Shown here: positions 16,369 through 26,278 of the stretch, piece after piece | Position numbering within the stretch: position 1 is the stretch's first letter | How the letters are laid out: each line of letters begins with the position of its first letter | Assembly (NCBI GenBank): GCA_944320775.1 | Contig: CALUIV010000009.1 | Coordinates: forward strand, 21,633-85,632 | Length of the DNA stretch: 64,000 nucleotides | Direction of reading: 5' to 3' | Source of the DNA: an uncultured Paraprevotella sp. | Lineage (GTDB): Bacteria > Bacteroidota > Bacteroidia > Bacteroidales > Bacteroidaceae | The notes under the pieces: model-generated | What the model saw: the letters and a program-made list of their open reading frames with translations, nothing else | Databases searched by the model: none | Told to the model about the DNA's origin: nothing | Translations under genes and position numbers: made by a program

Positions 16369-18909
16369 TTAATTGCAGAGGTCATCCTTGATAAAGGAAA
16401 GTTGTTCTGCTTGTTCGTTTTCACAAGTGATCCGTATCGTTGTTCCTGGATGAATTTCTTCATTAATAATCATTTCGCAGAGTTTATCCTCAATATATGT
16501 TTGTAATGCTCTTTTCAGTGGGCGAGCACCATATTGCACATCATAACCTTTCTTGGCAAGAAATGATTTTGCTGAATCGTCAAGAACCAAATGATAACCT
16601 AATTCTTTTACCCGTTTTAGTAATGGTTTAAGTTCTATGTCAACAATACGTCGGATATTATCCATTTCTAACTGATCAAAATGGACAATTTCATCAAGTC
16701 TGTTTAAAAATTCAGGCGCAAATTGTTTATTGAGAGCTTTGAGAATCAAACTTCTTCCAAACTCTTTATCCATCACTCCATTCATAATGGTACTGTATCC
16801 AATGGATTTGCCAAAATCTTTTAACTGTCTTGTTCCACAATTAGAAGTCATGATGATTACTGTATTTTTAAAATCAATTGTGTTGCCGTTTCCATCGGTC
16901 ATACGTCCATCATCCATAACTTGTAGCAATATATTGAAAATGTCGCTATGAGCCTTTTCTAGCTCATCTAACAGTAGGATTGAATAAGGTTTACGTCTTA
17001 CCTTTTCGGTCAGTTGACCTCCTTCGTCATATCCTACATATCCCGGAGGGGCACCAATCATACGACTTACTGTATGTTTTTCCGAATATTCGCTCATATC
17101 AATTCGAATCAAGGCATCTTCACTGCCGAAAATCTCTTCAGCAAGTTTCTTTGCCAAATAGGTTTTACCCACACCGGTAGGTCCGACAAACAAAAATGTT
17201 CCAATCGGTTTCTTCGGATCTTTCAGCCCTACACGGCTTCTTTGTATCGCTCGGACAATCTTGTCGATTGCTTCATCTTGTCCGATGACATGTTCTTTTA
17301 AATCGTGTGCCATATTCTTTAGACGTGTAGTTTCATCTTGTCCGATTCTTTGAACGGGGATACCTGTGATCATGGCAACAATATCTGCAACGGTTTGTTC
17401 ATCAACGGTAATTCGTTGTTGGTCCAGTTGATTGATCCATTCTGCTTTGATTTTTTCCAGTTCGTTCTGTAACTTGTTTTCTTGGTCACGATAATCTGCA
17501 GCGAGTTCAAAGTTCTGTTCTTTTACTGCATTATTTTTCAGTTGATGTAATTCTTCTATTTTTTGTTCTTGGGCCTCAATCTCTTTGGATACCGGAAGAT
17601 TATTGATGTGCACACGTGCTCCTGCTTCATCAAGCGCATCAATGGCTTTGTCTGGGAAACATCGATCTGATATGTAACGTTCTGTATACCGGATACATGC
17701 TTGTAAGGCATCCGGGGTATACGTTACATGATGATGTTTCTCATATCTTTCCTTAATGTTTTGAAGAATTAGGAGGGTTTCTTCAGGAGAAGTAGGTTCA
17801 ACCAGCACTTTTTGAAAACGCCGTTCCAAAGCACCGTCTTTTTCTATTGATTTACGATATTCGTCAGTAGTTGTTGCACCGATGCACTGAATTTCTCCCC
17901 GAGCTAATGCTGGTTTAAGAATGTTTGCCGCATCCATACTTCCAGGAGCCGAACCGGCACCTACAATTGTATGAATTTCATCAATAAATAGAATTATATC
18001 TGGATTTTTCTGGAGTTCGGATAAGATACCTCTTATTCGTTCTTCGAATTGACCACGATATTTTGTTCCTGCAACAACAGCTGTCATATCCAAGGCAATA
18101 ATCCGTTTATCGAAGAGAATTCGTGAAACTTTACGTTGTACGATTCTTAATGCAAGTCCTTCTACAATTGCAGATTTACCTACACCTGGTTCTCCAATAA
18201 GTATTGGATTATTTTTTTTCCTTCTGCTTAATATTTGGGATACGCGCATGATTTCGTTTTCCCTACCGATGACCGGATCAAGGACACCATCTGCTGCAGC
18301 TTGTGTCAGATCTATTCCAAAACTGTCTAATATCGGTGTGTTCCTATTGGATTTCTTGTTTGTTGCAGGTTGTATTGTTTGTGAAATACTGTTGTTTGCC
18401 GTCTTGTTGTTTTCGTCGTCATCATCATAGTCGTCATCATTATCGGCTATTCCAAATCCCATTTTAATATCGGGTTTTTGCGACATGGCATTGAGCAGAT
18501 CTTCATAGGTAATTTGCATTTCTTCGAGTGCGTTGCATGCTTTATTCTCTTTGTCTTTCATAATGGCAAGTAACACATGTTCACTGTCTGCTGTTGCCGA
18601 TTTTAGTAATCGGGCCTCCAGCAAACATAATTTTAAGATTCTGGATGCTTTTTCATCCAAAAGAATGGAATCAGCAGCAGGAGCCTCCATACTTGCTTGT
18701 GCACGTGCAACTGTTTCGAGTTCAAAACGTAATGTCTTTAAATCTGCGTTAAGCTGCTGAAGCATGCGGACGGCTTTACATTCGCCTTCTCTTAAAATGC
18801 CCAGTAACAGATGTTCCGGACCGACTGCCGTATTTTGCAAGCGTATAGCTTCTTCTTTGCTATAGACTATAATTTCTGATAGTTTTGCTGAAAATTGATT
18901 ATTAATCAT
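16369..18909 (-). CDS. clpC: ATP-dependent Clp protease ATP-binding subunit ClpC
   Basis: Class I Hsp100/Clp unfoldase of 846 residues. Domains in order: paired Clp N repeats (about 1-145), a very acidic linker with DNDDDYDDDDENN (157-169), AAA+ 1 with Walker A GEPGVGKS (239-246) and 'FIDEIHTIVGAG', a coiled middle region with a UVR-like motif (about 445-490, which marks ClpC rather than ClpB), AAA+ 2 with Walker A GPTGVGKT (576-583), and a C-terminal D2-small domain. An 'SIGY' loop after AAA+ 2 resembles the ClpP-docking loop (IGF/L). It should feed substrates to ClpP, which is not in the window. It is transcribed divergently from gyrA. Confidence 0.94.
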   Translation of the reverse strand: MINNQFSAKLSEIIVYSKEEAIRLQNTAVGPEHLLLGILREGECKAVRMLQQLNADLKTLRFELETVARAQASMEAPAADSILLDEKASRILKLCLLEARLLKSATADSEHVLLAIMKDKENKACNALEEMQITYEDLLNAMSQKPDIKMGFGIADNDDDYDDDDENNKTANNSISQTIQPATNKKSNRNTPILDSFGIDLTQAAADGVLDPVIGRENEIMRVSQILSRRKKNNPILIGEPGVGKSAIVEGLALRIVQRKVSRILFDKRIIALDMTAVVAGTKYRGQFEERIRGILSELQKNPDIILFIDEIHTIVGAGSAPGSMDAANILKPALARGEIQCIGATTTDEYRKSIEKDGALERRFQKVLVEPTSPEETLLILQNIKERYEKHHHVTYTPDALQACIRYTERYISDRCFPDKAIDALDEAGARVHINNLPVSKEIEAQEQKIEELHQLKNNAVKEQNFELAADYRDQENKLQNELEKIKAEWINQLDQQRITVDEQTVADIVAMITGIPVQRIGQDETTRLKNMAHDLKEHVIGQDEAIDKIVRAIQRSRVGLKDPKKPIGTFLFVGPTGVGKTYLAKKLAEEIFGSEDALIRIDMSEYSEKHTVSRMIGAPPGYVGYDEGGQLTEKVRRKPYSILLLDELEKAHSDIFNILLQVMDDGRMTDGNGNTIDFKNTVIIMTSNCGTRQLKDFGKSIGYSTIMNGVMDKEFGRSLILKALNKQFAPEFLNRLDEIVHFDQLEMDNIRRIVDIELKPLLKRVKELGYHLVLDDSAKSFLAKKGYDVQYGARPLKRALQTYIEDKLCEMIINEEIHPGTTIRITCENEQAEQLSFIKDDLCN

Positions 18910-18941
18910 CTTTTTGTTTTACTGGTTTGTTTACCTGTCTG

Positions 18942-18949
18942 CAAAGATA
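18942..18949 (-). promoter_or_regulatory. Promoter -7 box for clpC
   Basis: The minus strand reads TATCTTTG (complement of 18942-18949), a full TAnnTTTG match 33 bases before the clpC ATG. No good -33 box was found at the usual spacing. Confidence 0.55.
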
Positions 18950-19179
18950 ACGTAATTTGTGGAAACCTGAGCAGAAACAGACTAATATATGTTTAGCAAT
19001 ATTTATGCCATTTGTTTTATTTAAATACAAAAACAGATTAAAAAAACATAAAACGCTCTAGAAAAGGCTCAAAACGTCTTTTAACAGGTTTTATTTTTCT
19101 CTTATCGGGATTTTATGTAATTTTACGTGCTTTTTGTGAAGAATGAATACAAAGACTAATCAGATAAAGTTTATTATAA

Positions 19180-21795
19180 ATGTTGGATCAAGACAGAATA
19201 ATTAAAGTGAACATCGAAGATGAGATGCGAAATTCGTACATTGACTATTCAATGTCTGTTATCGTTTCGCGTGCGCTTCCAGATGTTCGTGATGGTTTTA
19301 AACCTGTACATCGACGTATCCTTTATGGAATGAAGGAGTTGGGTAATACGCATGACAAACCATATAAAAAATGTGCTCGTATTGTAGGTGAGGTATTGGG
19401 TAAATACCATCCGCATGGAGATAGTTCTGTATACGGAGCCCTTGTGCGTATGGCACAGGAATGGAGTATGCGTTATACATTGGTGGACGGTCAGGGTAAC
19501 TTCGGTTCTGTAGATGGTGACAGTCCAGCTGCCATGCGTTACACGGAAGCACGTCTGCAGTTGATGGGCGAGGCTATGATGGATGATTTGGAGAAGGAAA
19601 CGGTTGATATGGTGAACAATTTTGATGACACCCTTCAGGAGCCTTCCGTTATGCCTACAAAAATTCCGAATTTGTTGGTGAATGGTGCGAGTGGTATTGC
19701 AGTCGGAATGGCAACCAATATTCCAACGCATAATCTGGGAGAAGTGATTGATGCCTGTGTAGCTTATATAGATAATCCCCAAATAGACATAGAAGGCCTG
19801 ATGACTTATGTAAAGGCGCCAGATTTTCCGACTGGTGGCTTTATATATGGAATGCAAGGCGTAAAAGATGCGTATGAAACTGGCCGTGGTCGTGTCATAA
19901 TGCGTGCTCGTGCTGAAATCGAATCTGGAGAAAATCACGACCGGATTGTGATTACGGAGATTCCATATGGGGTGAATAAGGCTGAATTGATCAAAATGAT
20001 TGCAGATTTGGTCAATGAAAAGAAAATAGAAGGAATCAGTTACACCAATGATGAAACCGACCGTGAAGGTATGCGTATTGTTGTTGATGTGAAGCGTGAT
20101 GCCAATGCTAATGTTGTCTTGAATAAGTTGTTTAAGATGACACCTTTGCAGACGAGTTTCAGTGTCAACTGTATTGCTCTGGTTAAAGGGCGTCCCAAAT
20201 TGCTGACGTTGAAAGACTGTATTGCTAATTTCGTAGATCATCGTCGTGATGTTGTTATTCGCCGGACACGTTATGATTTGCGTAAGGCTGAGGAGCGTGC
20301 TCATATACTTCAGGGACTGATTATCGCCAGCGATAATATTGATGAAGTTGTACATATAATTAAGAGTGCAAAAGATCCGCAAGCGGCTATTGCTGCTTTG
20401 ATAGATCGTTTTGAACTTGATGAAATTCAGGCACGTGCTATCATCGAGATGCGTTTACGTCAGTTGACGGGACTTTCTCAAGAGCAATTACGTGCGGAAT
20501 ATGACGATTTACTCAAGAAAATAGATTATTATAAGCAGATTTTAAGCGACGATAATCTGTGTATGCAGGTCGTAAAGGATGAATTAAATGAAGTGAAGGA
20601 ACAGTTTGGTGATGAGCGCCGTTCTGAAATTGTTCTTTCCAGCGAAGAATTCAATCCGGAAGATTTTTATGCAGATGATGAGATGGTAATTACCATAAGT
20701 CATATGGGATATATCAAACGTACGCCTTTGGCTGAATTCCGTGCGCAAGGTCGTGGTGGTGTCGGCAGCAAGGGAACAAGTACGCGTGATTCCGATTTCG
20801 TAGAATATATCTATCCGGCTACGATGCATAATACGATGTTGTTCTTTACGCAGAAAGGACGTTGTTTCTGGTTGAAGGTTTATGACATTCCAGAAGGAAC
20901 GAAGACATCAAAAGGCCGTGCTATTCAGAACATGTTGAACATAGATGCCGATGATGCGATCAATGCTTGTCTGCGAATCAAAAATCTGAATGATCCTGAA
21001 TTCTGTGCCCGTCACTTTGTTTTGTTCTGTACTAAGAATGGTGTTATCAAGAAGACTTGTCTGACAGAATATTCCCGTCCGAGAACCAATGGTGTGAATG
21101 CCATTACGATTCGCGAAGACGATCGTGTGATAGCTGTTCGTTTGACTAATGGCGAGAACGAAATTGTAATAGCCAACAGAAATGGCCGTGCTATTCGCTT
21201 TAATGAAAATGCTGTTCGGGCAATGGGACGTACTGCAACGGGAGTCAAAGGTATGACACTTGACGAAGACGGAAGCGATGAAGTAGTTGGAATGGTTTGT
21301 GTGAATGATCCTAAGAAAGAAACCATTATGGTGGTTAGTGAGCAGGGTTACGGAAAGCGTTCTGATATTGAGGATTATCGTGTAACTAATCGTGGTGCGA
21401 AGGGTGTAAAAACGTTGAATGTAACGGATAAAACCGGAAAACTGGTAGCGATTAAAGTCGTGACCGATGCAAACGATTTGATGATTATCAATAAGAGTGG
21501 CATTACGATTCGCTTGAAAGTGGCTGATGTGCGTATTATGGGTAGAGCGACTCAAGGTGTTCGGTTGATTAATCTGGAAAAACGTAACGATCATATTAGT
21601 AGTGTTTGCAAAGTTCAGACGGATGAGGAGGAAGTCGTAGATACAGCCGAAGATCTTGCGGAAGAGGTAACAGCAGCTCCAGCCGTTCAGGAAACGGAAG
21701 AAGTTACTGATGTTTCAGAAGTAAATGTAGTTCCTGGAAATCCGAAAAGACCGGTAGAGCCGACATTGTTCGATGATATGCCAGATGAAGAATAA
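19180..21795 (+). CDS. gyrA: DNA gyrase subunit A
   Basis: GyrA, 871 residues, the DNA-cleaving subunit of type II topoisomerase gyrase, which introduces negative supercoils together with GyrB. The catalytic Tyr121 lies in '[10 protein letters not shown]'. The quinolone-resistance region [17 protein letters not shown] has Ser82 (E. coli Ser83) and Gly86 (E. coli Asp87). The GyrA box is present as 'QGRGGVGS' in the C-terminal beta-pinwheel, which argues for gyrase rather than topoisomerase IV. The last 60 residues form an acidic tail ([16 protein letters not shown]...), a known autoregulatory feature in other gyrases. It is divergent from clpC and followed at 49 bases by a TPR gene. Confidence 0.97.
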   Translation: MLDQDRIIKVNIEDEMRNSYIDYSMSVIVSRALPDVRDGFKPVHRRILYGMKELGNTHDKPYKKCARIVGEVLGKYHPHGDSSVYGALVRMAQEWSMRYTLVDGQGNFGSVDGDSPAAMRYTEARLQLMGEAMMDDLEKETVDMVNNFDDTLQEPSVMPTKIPNLLVNGASGIAVGMATNIPTHNLGEVIDACVAYIDNPQIDIEGLMTYVKAPDFPTGGFIYGMQGVKDAYETGRGRVIMRARAEIESGENHDRIVITEIPYGVNKAELIKMIADLVNEKKIEGISYTNDETDREGMRIVVDVKRDANANVVLNKLFKMTPLQTSFSVNCIALVKGRPKLLTLKDCIANFVDHRRDVVIRRTRYDLRKAEERAHILQGLIIASDNIDEVVHIIKSAKDPQAAIAALIDRFELDEIQARAIIEMRLRQLTGLSQEQLRAEYDDLLKKIDYYKQILSDDNLCMQVVKDELNEVKEQFGDERRSEIVLSSEEFNPEDFYADDEMVITISHMGYIKRTPLAEFRAQGRGGVGSKGTSTRDSDFVEYIYPATMHNTMLFFTQKGRCFWLKVYDIPEGTKTSKGRAIQNMLNIDADDAINACLRIKNLNDPEFCARHFVLFCTKNGVIKKTCLTEYSRPRTNGVNAITIREDDRVIAVRLTNGENEIVIANRNGRAIRFNENAVRAMGRTATGVKGMTLDEDGSDEVVGMVCVNDPKKETIMVVSEQGYGKRSDIEDYRVTNRGAKGVKTLNVTDKTGKLVAIKVVTDANDLMIINKSGITIRLKVADVRIMGRATQGVRLINLEKRNDHISSVCKVQTDEEEVVDTAEDLAEEVTAAPAVQETEEVTDVSEVNVVPGNPKRPVEPTLFDDMPDEE

Positions 21796-21844
21796 TCCAA
21801 GTGAAAATGAAACATATTATACAGAATATTAAAATGTTTATGTT

Positions 21845-23038
21845 ATGAAGAAGATTTTATGTGCAGTGGCTTTGCTGATAGCTGCTAATACAGCTTTCAG
21901 TCAGGACAAATTGATTCGTAGAGCCCAAAGTTTGATTGAAGAAAATAAACTGGACGAAGCGCAAACTACCATTACCGAGGCTTTAACCAGTGGTAAAACA
22001 AAGAAAATGGCTCTGGCTTGGGACGTTCAGGGTGATTTATATCAGCGTATTTTTGGAGCAGAATTGAATAAGGCGGCAGCCAATCAGCCATTGGATACCA
22101 TGAAGTTTGCAACAAATCTTTATGCTTGTATTGATGCTTATGAGAAATGTAACGAACTGGATGAAGATCAGGAGTTTGTTGCCAAGAATAAGGAGAACTT
22201 GATCAGGTTCCGTACATTTTATATGTATTGTGGTCAGTTCTTTTTTAACAATAAGCAGTACGCTGAGGCATATAAGGCGTATGATGGCTGGTTGAATTAT
22301 TCTAAAAACAAACTGGTAGCCAATGAACCAAAGGTTTTGAAGGATTCTATTTTTGATGAAAATCAGATTGCCTATTATGCTTGTCTTGCAGCTTATCAGG
22401 CAAAAGATTATAAGAAGATGGATGAACATATTCAGCAAGCTTTGACTTATGAGAAAGAGCGCGAAACAGTACGTCAAATGTATTTGCTTTCTTTCTTGGA
22501 GCAGGGTGATACGACATCATGGGTTGCGAAATCTAAAGAGATTGCTTTGAGTGATGCTGGTGCTGAGGTTATAGCTCAGAATCTTTTGGCATATTATATG
22601 GAAAAGAAGGATGATGCTGGCGCTGTAGCTTTTGCTGATGAGTTAATTGCTAAAAATCCAAATAGCAAAATAGGTAATTATTCTAAAGGTGTTGTTTATT
22701 TCGGACAGGAGAAGTATGAAGATGCATTGACCTGTTTCAATAAAACAATTGAAGTAGCGCCGGATTATATAGATGCATATTATAACGCTGGTGTATGCTA
22801 TTGTAATTTAGGTTATAAGATCAATGAGGCTTTGTCAAAGAAGAAGCTGACTGTTGCTCAAAATAAAGCTGAGATTGAAAAAGTTAAGGCCTTATATAAG
22901 AAAGCAGAGCCATTTTTCTTGAAGGTTAAGGAAATGGAGCCGGACGATCCTTCACGCTGGGCTTCACGTTTGAGCACAATCTATTACATTCTTGGAGATG
23001 AAGCAAAGCAGAAAGAAATGGATGCATTGCTTCAGTAA
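21845..23038 (+). CDS. Secreted tetratricopeptide-repeat protein
   Basis: Exported TPR protein of 397 residues. The signal peptide MKKILCAVALLIAANTAFSQ ends at about residue 20. The rest is helical hairpin repeats; the clearest TPR motif is near residues 275-320 ('YEDALTCFNKTIEVAPDYID', then 'AYYNAGVCYCNLGY'). Such proteins usually scaffold protein complexes in the periplasm. It lies 49 bases after gyrA, and a second, related TPR gene follows, with the shared ending 'DAYYN.G..YCN' and the same arrangement of signal peptide and repeats, so the pair looks like a tandem duplication. No catalytic domain is visible and the function is unknown. Confidence 0.85.
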   Translation: MKKILCAVALLIAANTAFSQDKLIRRAQSLIEENKLDEAQTTITEALTSGKTKKMALAWDVQGDLYQRIFGAELNKAAANQPLDTMKFATNLYACIDAYEKCNELDEDQEFVAKNKENLIRFRTFYMYCGQFFFNNKQYAEAYKAYDGWLNYSKNKLVANEPKVLKDSIFDENQIAYYACLAAYQAKDYKKMDEHIQQALTYEKERETVRQMYLLSFLEQGDTTSWVAKSKEIALSDAGAEVIAQNLLAYYMEKKDDAGAVAFADELIAKNPNSKIGNYSKGVVYFGQEKYEDALTCFNKTIEVAPDYIDAYYNAGVCYCNLGYKINEALSKKKLTVAQNKAEIEKVKALYKKAEPFFLKVKEMEPDDPSRWASRLSTIYYILGDEAKQKEMDALLQ

Positions 23039-23072
23039 AATGGAATATTAAAATTAGTTAGTGATTATATTG

Positions 23073-23109
23073 GGGTGGTGCGTTCTTGAAAGGCATCACC
23101 CTTTGTTTT
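23073..23109 (+). terminator. Intercistronic terminator between the two TPR genes
   Basis: Stem GGGTGGTGC (23073-23081) with GCATCACCC (23093-23101, one G-T pair) is followed by TTTGTTTT. An ATG at 23086 lies in its loop and is therefore not the real start of the next gene. Confidence 0.65.
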
Positions 23110-23118
23110 AGGAGAACT

Positions 23119-24345
23119 ATGAGAAAAGAACAAATCATTGTCTTTTTTGCTTTTTTAATGTTGGTTTCCGGTTTGGCTTTAGGCCGCAACTTGAAAAAAG
23201 AAGCGCGGGCTGCAATAAAGTCCGGTTCTAACTTAGAACAGATGGAAAAGGACTTGTTGGCAGCTATTCCCACCGAGGAGAAACAGTCAAAACGTGCAGA
23301 ATATTACTATTATGCTGCTCTGATCAACCAAAAGATTAATGATATTGAGAATGAAAAACTTTATCTGAAACAGAGCTATGATACGGTTAAGTTTTTCAAT
23401 AGTATTCATACTTTATATCAGCGTTTGTATCAGTGCGATTCTGTTGAGCAGATTCGGGCAGAACGAGGTGAGAAATATAAATACAGAAGCAAGGTCCGTA
23501 ATTTGTTGCGGGCTTATCGTGTAAATTTGCTCAATGGTGGGAAATTTTTCCTGATTAAGCATAATTATCCAAGCGCGTTTGCTTTGTTGGATATGTATTT
23601 GGTAAGTGCTCAATGGGATGTATTCAAGAAAGACGCTTATATCAGTAATGATTCTACTTTGTTCGAGGTTGCCCGTTGGGCAACACTTTCTGCGTTTAAT
23701 ATGAATAGCCCTGAAAATACCATTAAGCATGCTGATCTTGCTTTACGTGAGAATCGGGGCCGAAATTATATTTACGAGTATAAGGCTAAGGCCTATCTGG
23801 CCTTGGGCGATACAGCTAATTGGTTACAGACTCTGAAAGCTGGATTGACTGATACACCGAATCATCCGTTCTTTTTTGCCAATATAATGGATTATATGAA
23901 TGCTACAGGTCGTTACGACGAAGCGATTATGATTGCTGATCGTATGATTGAATATCAACGTAGCAATGCATTTTATTGGTATGCCAAAAGTTTGGCTTTA
24001 CTCAATAAGAAAGATTATGAAGCTTGTATTGCCATATCTGATAGTGTTTTGGCACGGAATCCCGACTATGCTGATGCATACTATAATAAAGGAATCTCTT
24101 ATTGTAATATCGCTATTCTTTTGAATGATTCTGCGGCTATGGCTGTTGGTGGTCGTGATTATGAAAAGTTGCGGCTACAGTCTGTTGCAGCCTATGCACA
24201 AGCATTGCGTCCGATGGAGATTGTACGTGCCTTGAAGCCGGAAGAAAAATCGAAATGGGCGCCACCGTTGTACCGTATTTATTTAAATCTGAATATGGGA
24301 CGTCAGTTTGATGAAATTGAAGAGATTGTGAAACATTTAAAGTAA
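23119..24345 (+). CDS. Secreted tetratricopeptide-repeat protein (paralogue of the preceding gene)
   Basis: Exported TPR protein of about 408 residues. I chose ATG 23119 because it is preceded by AGGAGA, begins a normal signal peptide (MRKEQIIVFFAFLMLVSGLA), and the upstream in-frame ATG at 23086 falls in a terminator loop. The architecture parallels the preceding gene, with a conserved C-terminal repeat 'NPDYADAYYNKGISYCN'. The gap of 7 bases to the dihydrouridine synthase gene suggests co-transcription, although the two functions look unrelated. No enzyme domain is visible. It probably acts as a periplasmic interaction scaffold (inference). Confidence 0.83.
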   Translation: MRKEQIIVFFAFLMLVSGLALGRNLKKEARAAIKSGSNLEQMEKDLLAAIPTEEKQSKRAEYYYYAALINQKINDIENEKLYLKQSYDTVKFFNSIHTLYQRLYQCDSVEQIRAERGEKYKYRSKVRNLLRAYRVNLLNGGKFFLIKHNYPSAFALLDMYLVSAQWDVFKKDAYISNDSTLFEVARWATLSAFNMNSPENTIKHADLALRENRGRNYIYEYKAKAYLALGDTANWLQTLKAGLTDTPNHPFFFANIMDYMNATGRYDEAIMIADRMIEYQRSNAFYWYAKSLALLNKKDYEACIAISDSVLARNPDYADAYYNKGISYCNIAILLNDSAAMAVGGRDYEKLRLQSVAAYAQALRPMEIVRALKPEEKSKWAPPLYRIYLNLNMGRQFDEIEEIVKHLK

Positions 24346-24352
24346 ATGGGAA

Positions 24353-25297
24353 ATGAATCAGATTCCAATACAGTTTGCGCCATTACAAGGCTATACAGAA
24401 GCACCTTTTCGAAACTTTCATGAAAAATATTTCGGAGGTGTTGACCGTTATTTTGCACCATTTCTTCGCGTACAGCATAAAGAAATCCGGCGAAAGGATC
24501 AGCGTGATGTTTTGCCGGATAAGAACACTGTAAACAAACTCATACCACAGATTATGGCTTCCGAGATTTCGGAAGCTGATTTCTTAGTGCGTTTTCTTGT
24601 TGAAAACGGGTACCGGCACATTGATATCAACATGGGATGTCCTTTCCCAATGTTGGTGAGAAGGCATTTAGGCAGTGGTATTCTGCCATATCCCGATGAG
24701 GTCGCTCGTTTATTGGAGATTACACGTCATTATCCAGATATTCATTTTTCCGTTAAAATTCGTCTTGGCAGCGAACAAGCAGATGAATGTTTGCGTTTGG
24801 TTGATTTATTGAATGAGTTTCCATTGGAGCAGGTTGCTGTTCATGCCCGTTTGGGTGTTCAGCAGTATAAGGGAGATTGTGACCGCATGGCTTTCGGAGC
24901 TTTTGCCGCACGTTGCAGTCATCCGCTGGTTTACAATGGTGACATTCAGAGTATAGAACAAATCAAGCAGATTACGACTGAATTTCCGCAACTTTCAGCA
25001 ATTATGATTGGTCGGGGATTATTGGCACAACCTTGGCTGGCTTCTGAATATATGGATGGGGTTTTATGGGATGCAGGACGCAAACAGCAAGCTTTACGTC
25101 GTTTTCATGCCGATTTGCAGGATTATTATGTTCAGACAATTGAAGGTGGTGAATTACAGTTATTACATAAACTTCAATCGTTCTGGGAATATTTTTTGGT
25201 GGATGCAGACAGAAAATTACGCAAGAAAATTAAAAAGGCAACGAAAATGTCTGCTTATTCGGATGCTGTTTATCAATTGATACGTGCCTTAGAATAG
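24353..25297 (+). CDS. tRNA-dihydrouridine synthase
   Basis: Dus family flavoenzyme of 314 residues that reduces specific uridines of tRNA to dihydrouridine using NAD(P)H and FMN. The TIM-barrel N-terminus 'FAPLQGYTEAPFR' corresponds to the conserved APMxGxTxxxFR. The catalytic Cys96 lies in 'DINMGCPFP', followed by 'KIRLGS' and 'VHARLGVQQYKG' (the usual HxRxxxQxYxG flavin/tRNA motif). The loop after the Cys (MLVRRHLGSGIL) departs from the common KVxxxxxGAAL, placing it in a divergent subgroup; which uridine it modifies cannot be assigned. A bidirectional terminator follows. Confidence 0.92.
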   Translation: MNQIPIQFAPLQGYTEAPFRNFHEKYFGGVDRYFAPFLRVQHKEIRRKDQRDVLPDKNTVNKLIPQIMASEISEADFLVRFLVENGYRHIDINMGCPFPMLVRRHLGSGILPYPDEVARLLEITRHYPDIHFSVKIRLGSEQADECLRLVDLLNEFPLEQVAVHARLGVQQYKGDCDRMAFGAFAARCSHPLVYNGDIQSIEQIKQITTEFPQLSAIMIGRGLLAQPWLASEYMDGVLWDAGRKQQALRRFHADLQDYYVQTIEGGELQLLHKLQSFWEYFLVDADRKLRKKIKKATKMSAYSDAVYQLIRALE

Positions 25298-25320
25298 TAC
25301 GACTTATATTAGTGAAAAAT

Positions 25321-25368
25321 AAAAGTTCTTTGTCTGAAGTGTAACGCAACAGACAAAGAACTTTTTAT
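25321..25368. terminator. Bidirectional terminator between dus and xpt
   Basis: A 15-bp perfect stem, AAAGTTCTTTGTCTG (25322-25336) with CAGACAAAGAACTTT (25350-25364), is flanked by A's on the left and T's on the right. It serves the converging genes on both strands. Confidence 0.88.
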
Positions 25369-25376
25369 TTCGTAGA

Positions 25377-25943
25377 TTAGCGCAAGGTTATCTGACAATT
25401 TGACAGATTGTCCACGATGGCTAAACTTTCGATTTGAATATTTTCTTGTTCAATCGCTTCACGTCCGTTCTGGAAAGCTTTTTCAATAATGAATCCCATT
25501 CCTTCGATGGTTGTACCACTTTGCTTGCACAAATCAATTACTCCCTTCGACGCATTTCCATAAGCCAGAAAGTCGTCAATAAACAGAATGTGATCATCGG
25601 GGCATAAAAAATTGCTGCTGATGCATACCGTATAGTCGCGGTCTTTCGTAAAAGAATGAACTACTGAAGTGAGCATGTTTTCCATAGTTTTTGGTTTTTT
25701 CTTTTTAATGAAAACAACCGGAAGTTTCATTAGATAACCCACAAAAATAGCAGGTGCAATTCCACTGGCTTCGATAGTTACGATTTTGTTGATAGGGCGT
25801 CCTTCAAATCTTTTGATGAATTCTTTTGCTATTTCATACATGAGCGTAGGATCCATCTGGTGATTGATAAAACTGTCTACTTTGAGAATTCCCCCAGGAT
25901 AGCATTTGCCGTCCTGCATGATGCGCTGTTTCAATAGTTCCAT
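25377..25943 (-). CDS. xpt: Xanthine phosphoribosyltransferase
   Basis: Type I phosphoribosyltransferase of 188 residues converting xanthine and PRPP to XMP in purine salvage. The start '[32 protein letters not shown]' is characteristic of Xpt. The PRPP-binding motif is '[14 protein letters not shown]' at about 125-138, and 'IEASGIAPA' is the upstream loop. Full length and cytoplasmic. It is divergent from fabI across a 335-base intergenic region. I see no purine riboswitch-like leader, unlike the Firmicutes gene, so control, if any, is by other means. Confidence 0.95.
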   Translation of the reverse strand: MELLKQRIMQDGKCYPGGILKVDSFINHQMDPTLMYEIAKEFIKRFEGRPINKIVTIEASGIAPAIFVGYLMKLPVVFIKKKKPKTMENMLTSVVHSFTKDRDYTVCISSNFLCPDDHILFIDDFLAYGNASKGVIDLCKQSGTTIEGMGFIIEKAFQNGREAIEQENIQIESLAIVDNLSNCQITLR

Positions 25944-26000
25944 ATGCTTGTTTTAGTGTTTTTGCTGAAGATTTGAATGTGTTTATTCAAAATCTGTCTG

Positions 26001-26008
26001 CAAAGTTA
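26001..26008 (-). promoter_or_regulatory. Promoter -7 box for xpt
   Basis: The minus strand reads TAACTTTG, a full TAnnTTTG match, 58 bases before the xpt ATG. The sequence downstream of the box (GCAGACAG) is the same as downstream of the clpC -7 box. Confidence 0.55.
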
Positions 26009-26186
26009 GCATCTTTTTTCGTTTGTGGTGTTGTTGTATCCTGAATTCTATTGGTTGGTATCTTAAAATATGGTTTTTCCGGCTTATGAACAGTCGTTTT
26101 TCAACTATCGGACAGATGGGGGATAGTTAGGCCTCAAGAGTATATTTTGAATGTTTTTCTTTCCACTAAAGTTCAAAAATCTTTTC

Positions 26187-26233
26187 TTTTTGCACAAGTT
26201 TTGCATTAATGTGCAAAAAAAAGTGTATCTTTG
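26187..26233 (+). promoter_or_regulatory. fabI promoter with overlapping inverted repeat (possible operator)
   Basis: -7 box TATCTTTG (26226-26233) and TTTG (26200-26203) with a 22-base spacer. A perfect 9-bp inverted repeat TTTTTGCAC-N15-GTGCAAAAA (26187-26195 and 26211-26219) encloses the -33 box. A nested repeat TTTTGCA-N6-TGCAAAA shares the right arm. A regulator bound here would block polymerase. Confidence 0.6.
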
Positions 26234-26278
26234 CCGTCGAAATCATGAATTGAGAATTATTCATTCAAAGAAATAATT

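Larger units (their letters stand above)
25944..26278. other. Divergent intergenic region xpt/fabI
   Basis: 335 bases without a gene. It holds a minus-strand -7 box for xpt (TAACTTTG, complement of 26001-26008), the fabI promoter (26200-26233) and an extended inverted repeat around the fabI -33 box (26187-26219). The stretch 26030-26180 is AT-rich, with no convincing open frame. Confidence 0.7.

Noticed and set aside
18910-19179. CIRCE or CtsR heat-shock operator in the clpC/gyrA gap
   Set aside because: No TTAGCACTC-N9-GAGTGCTAA or GGTCAAA direct repeat is present; only short AAAACG repeats were seen.
19249-20382. 377-codon open frame antisense to gyrA
   Set aside because: Shadow of the real gyrA frame; composition rich in His/Thr/Ile with no domain, and gyrA is unambiguous.
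23086-23118. Upstream start for the second TPR gene
   Set aside because: The ATG lies in a terminator loop; the downstream ATG has AGGAGA and begins a proper signal peptide.
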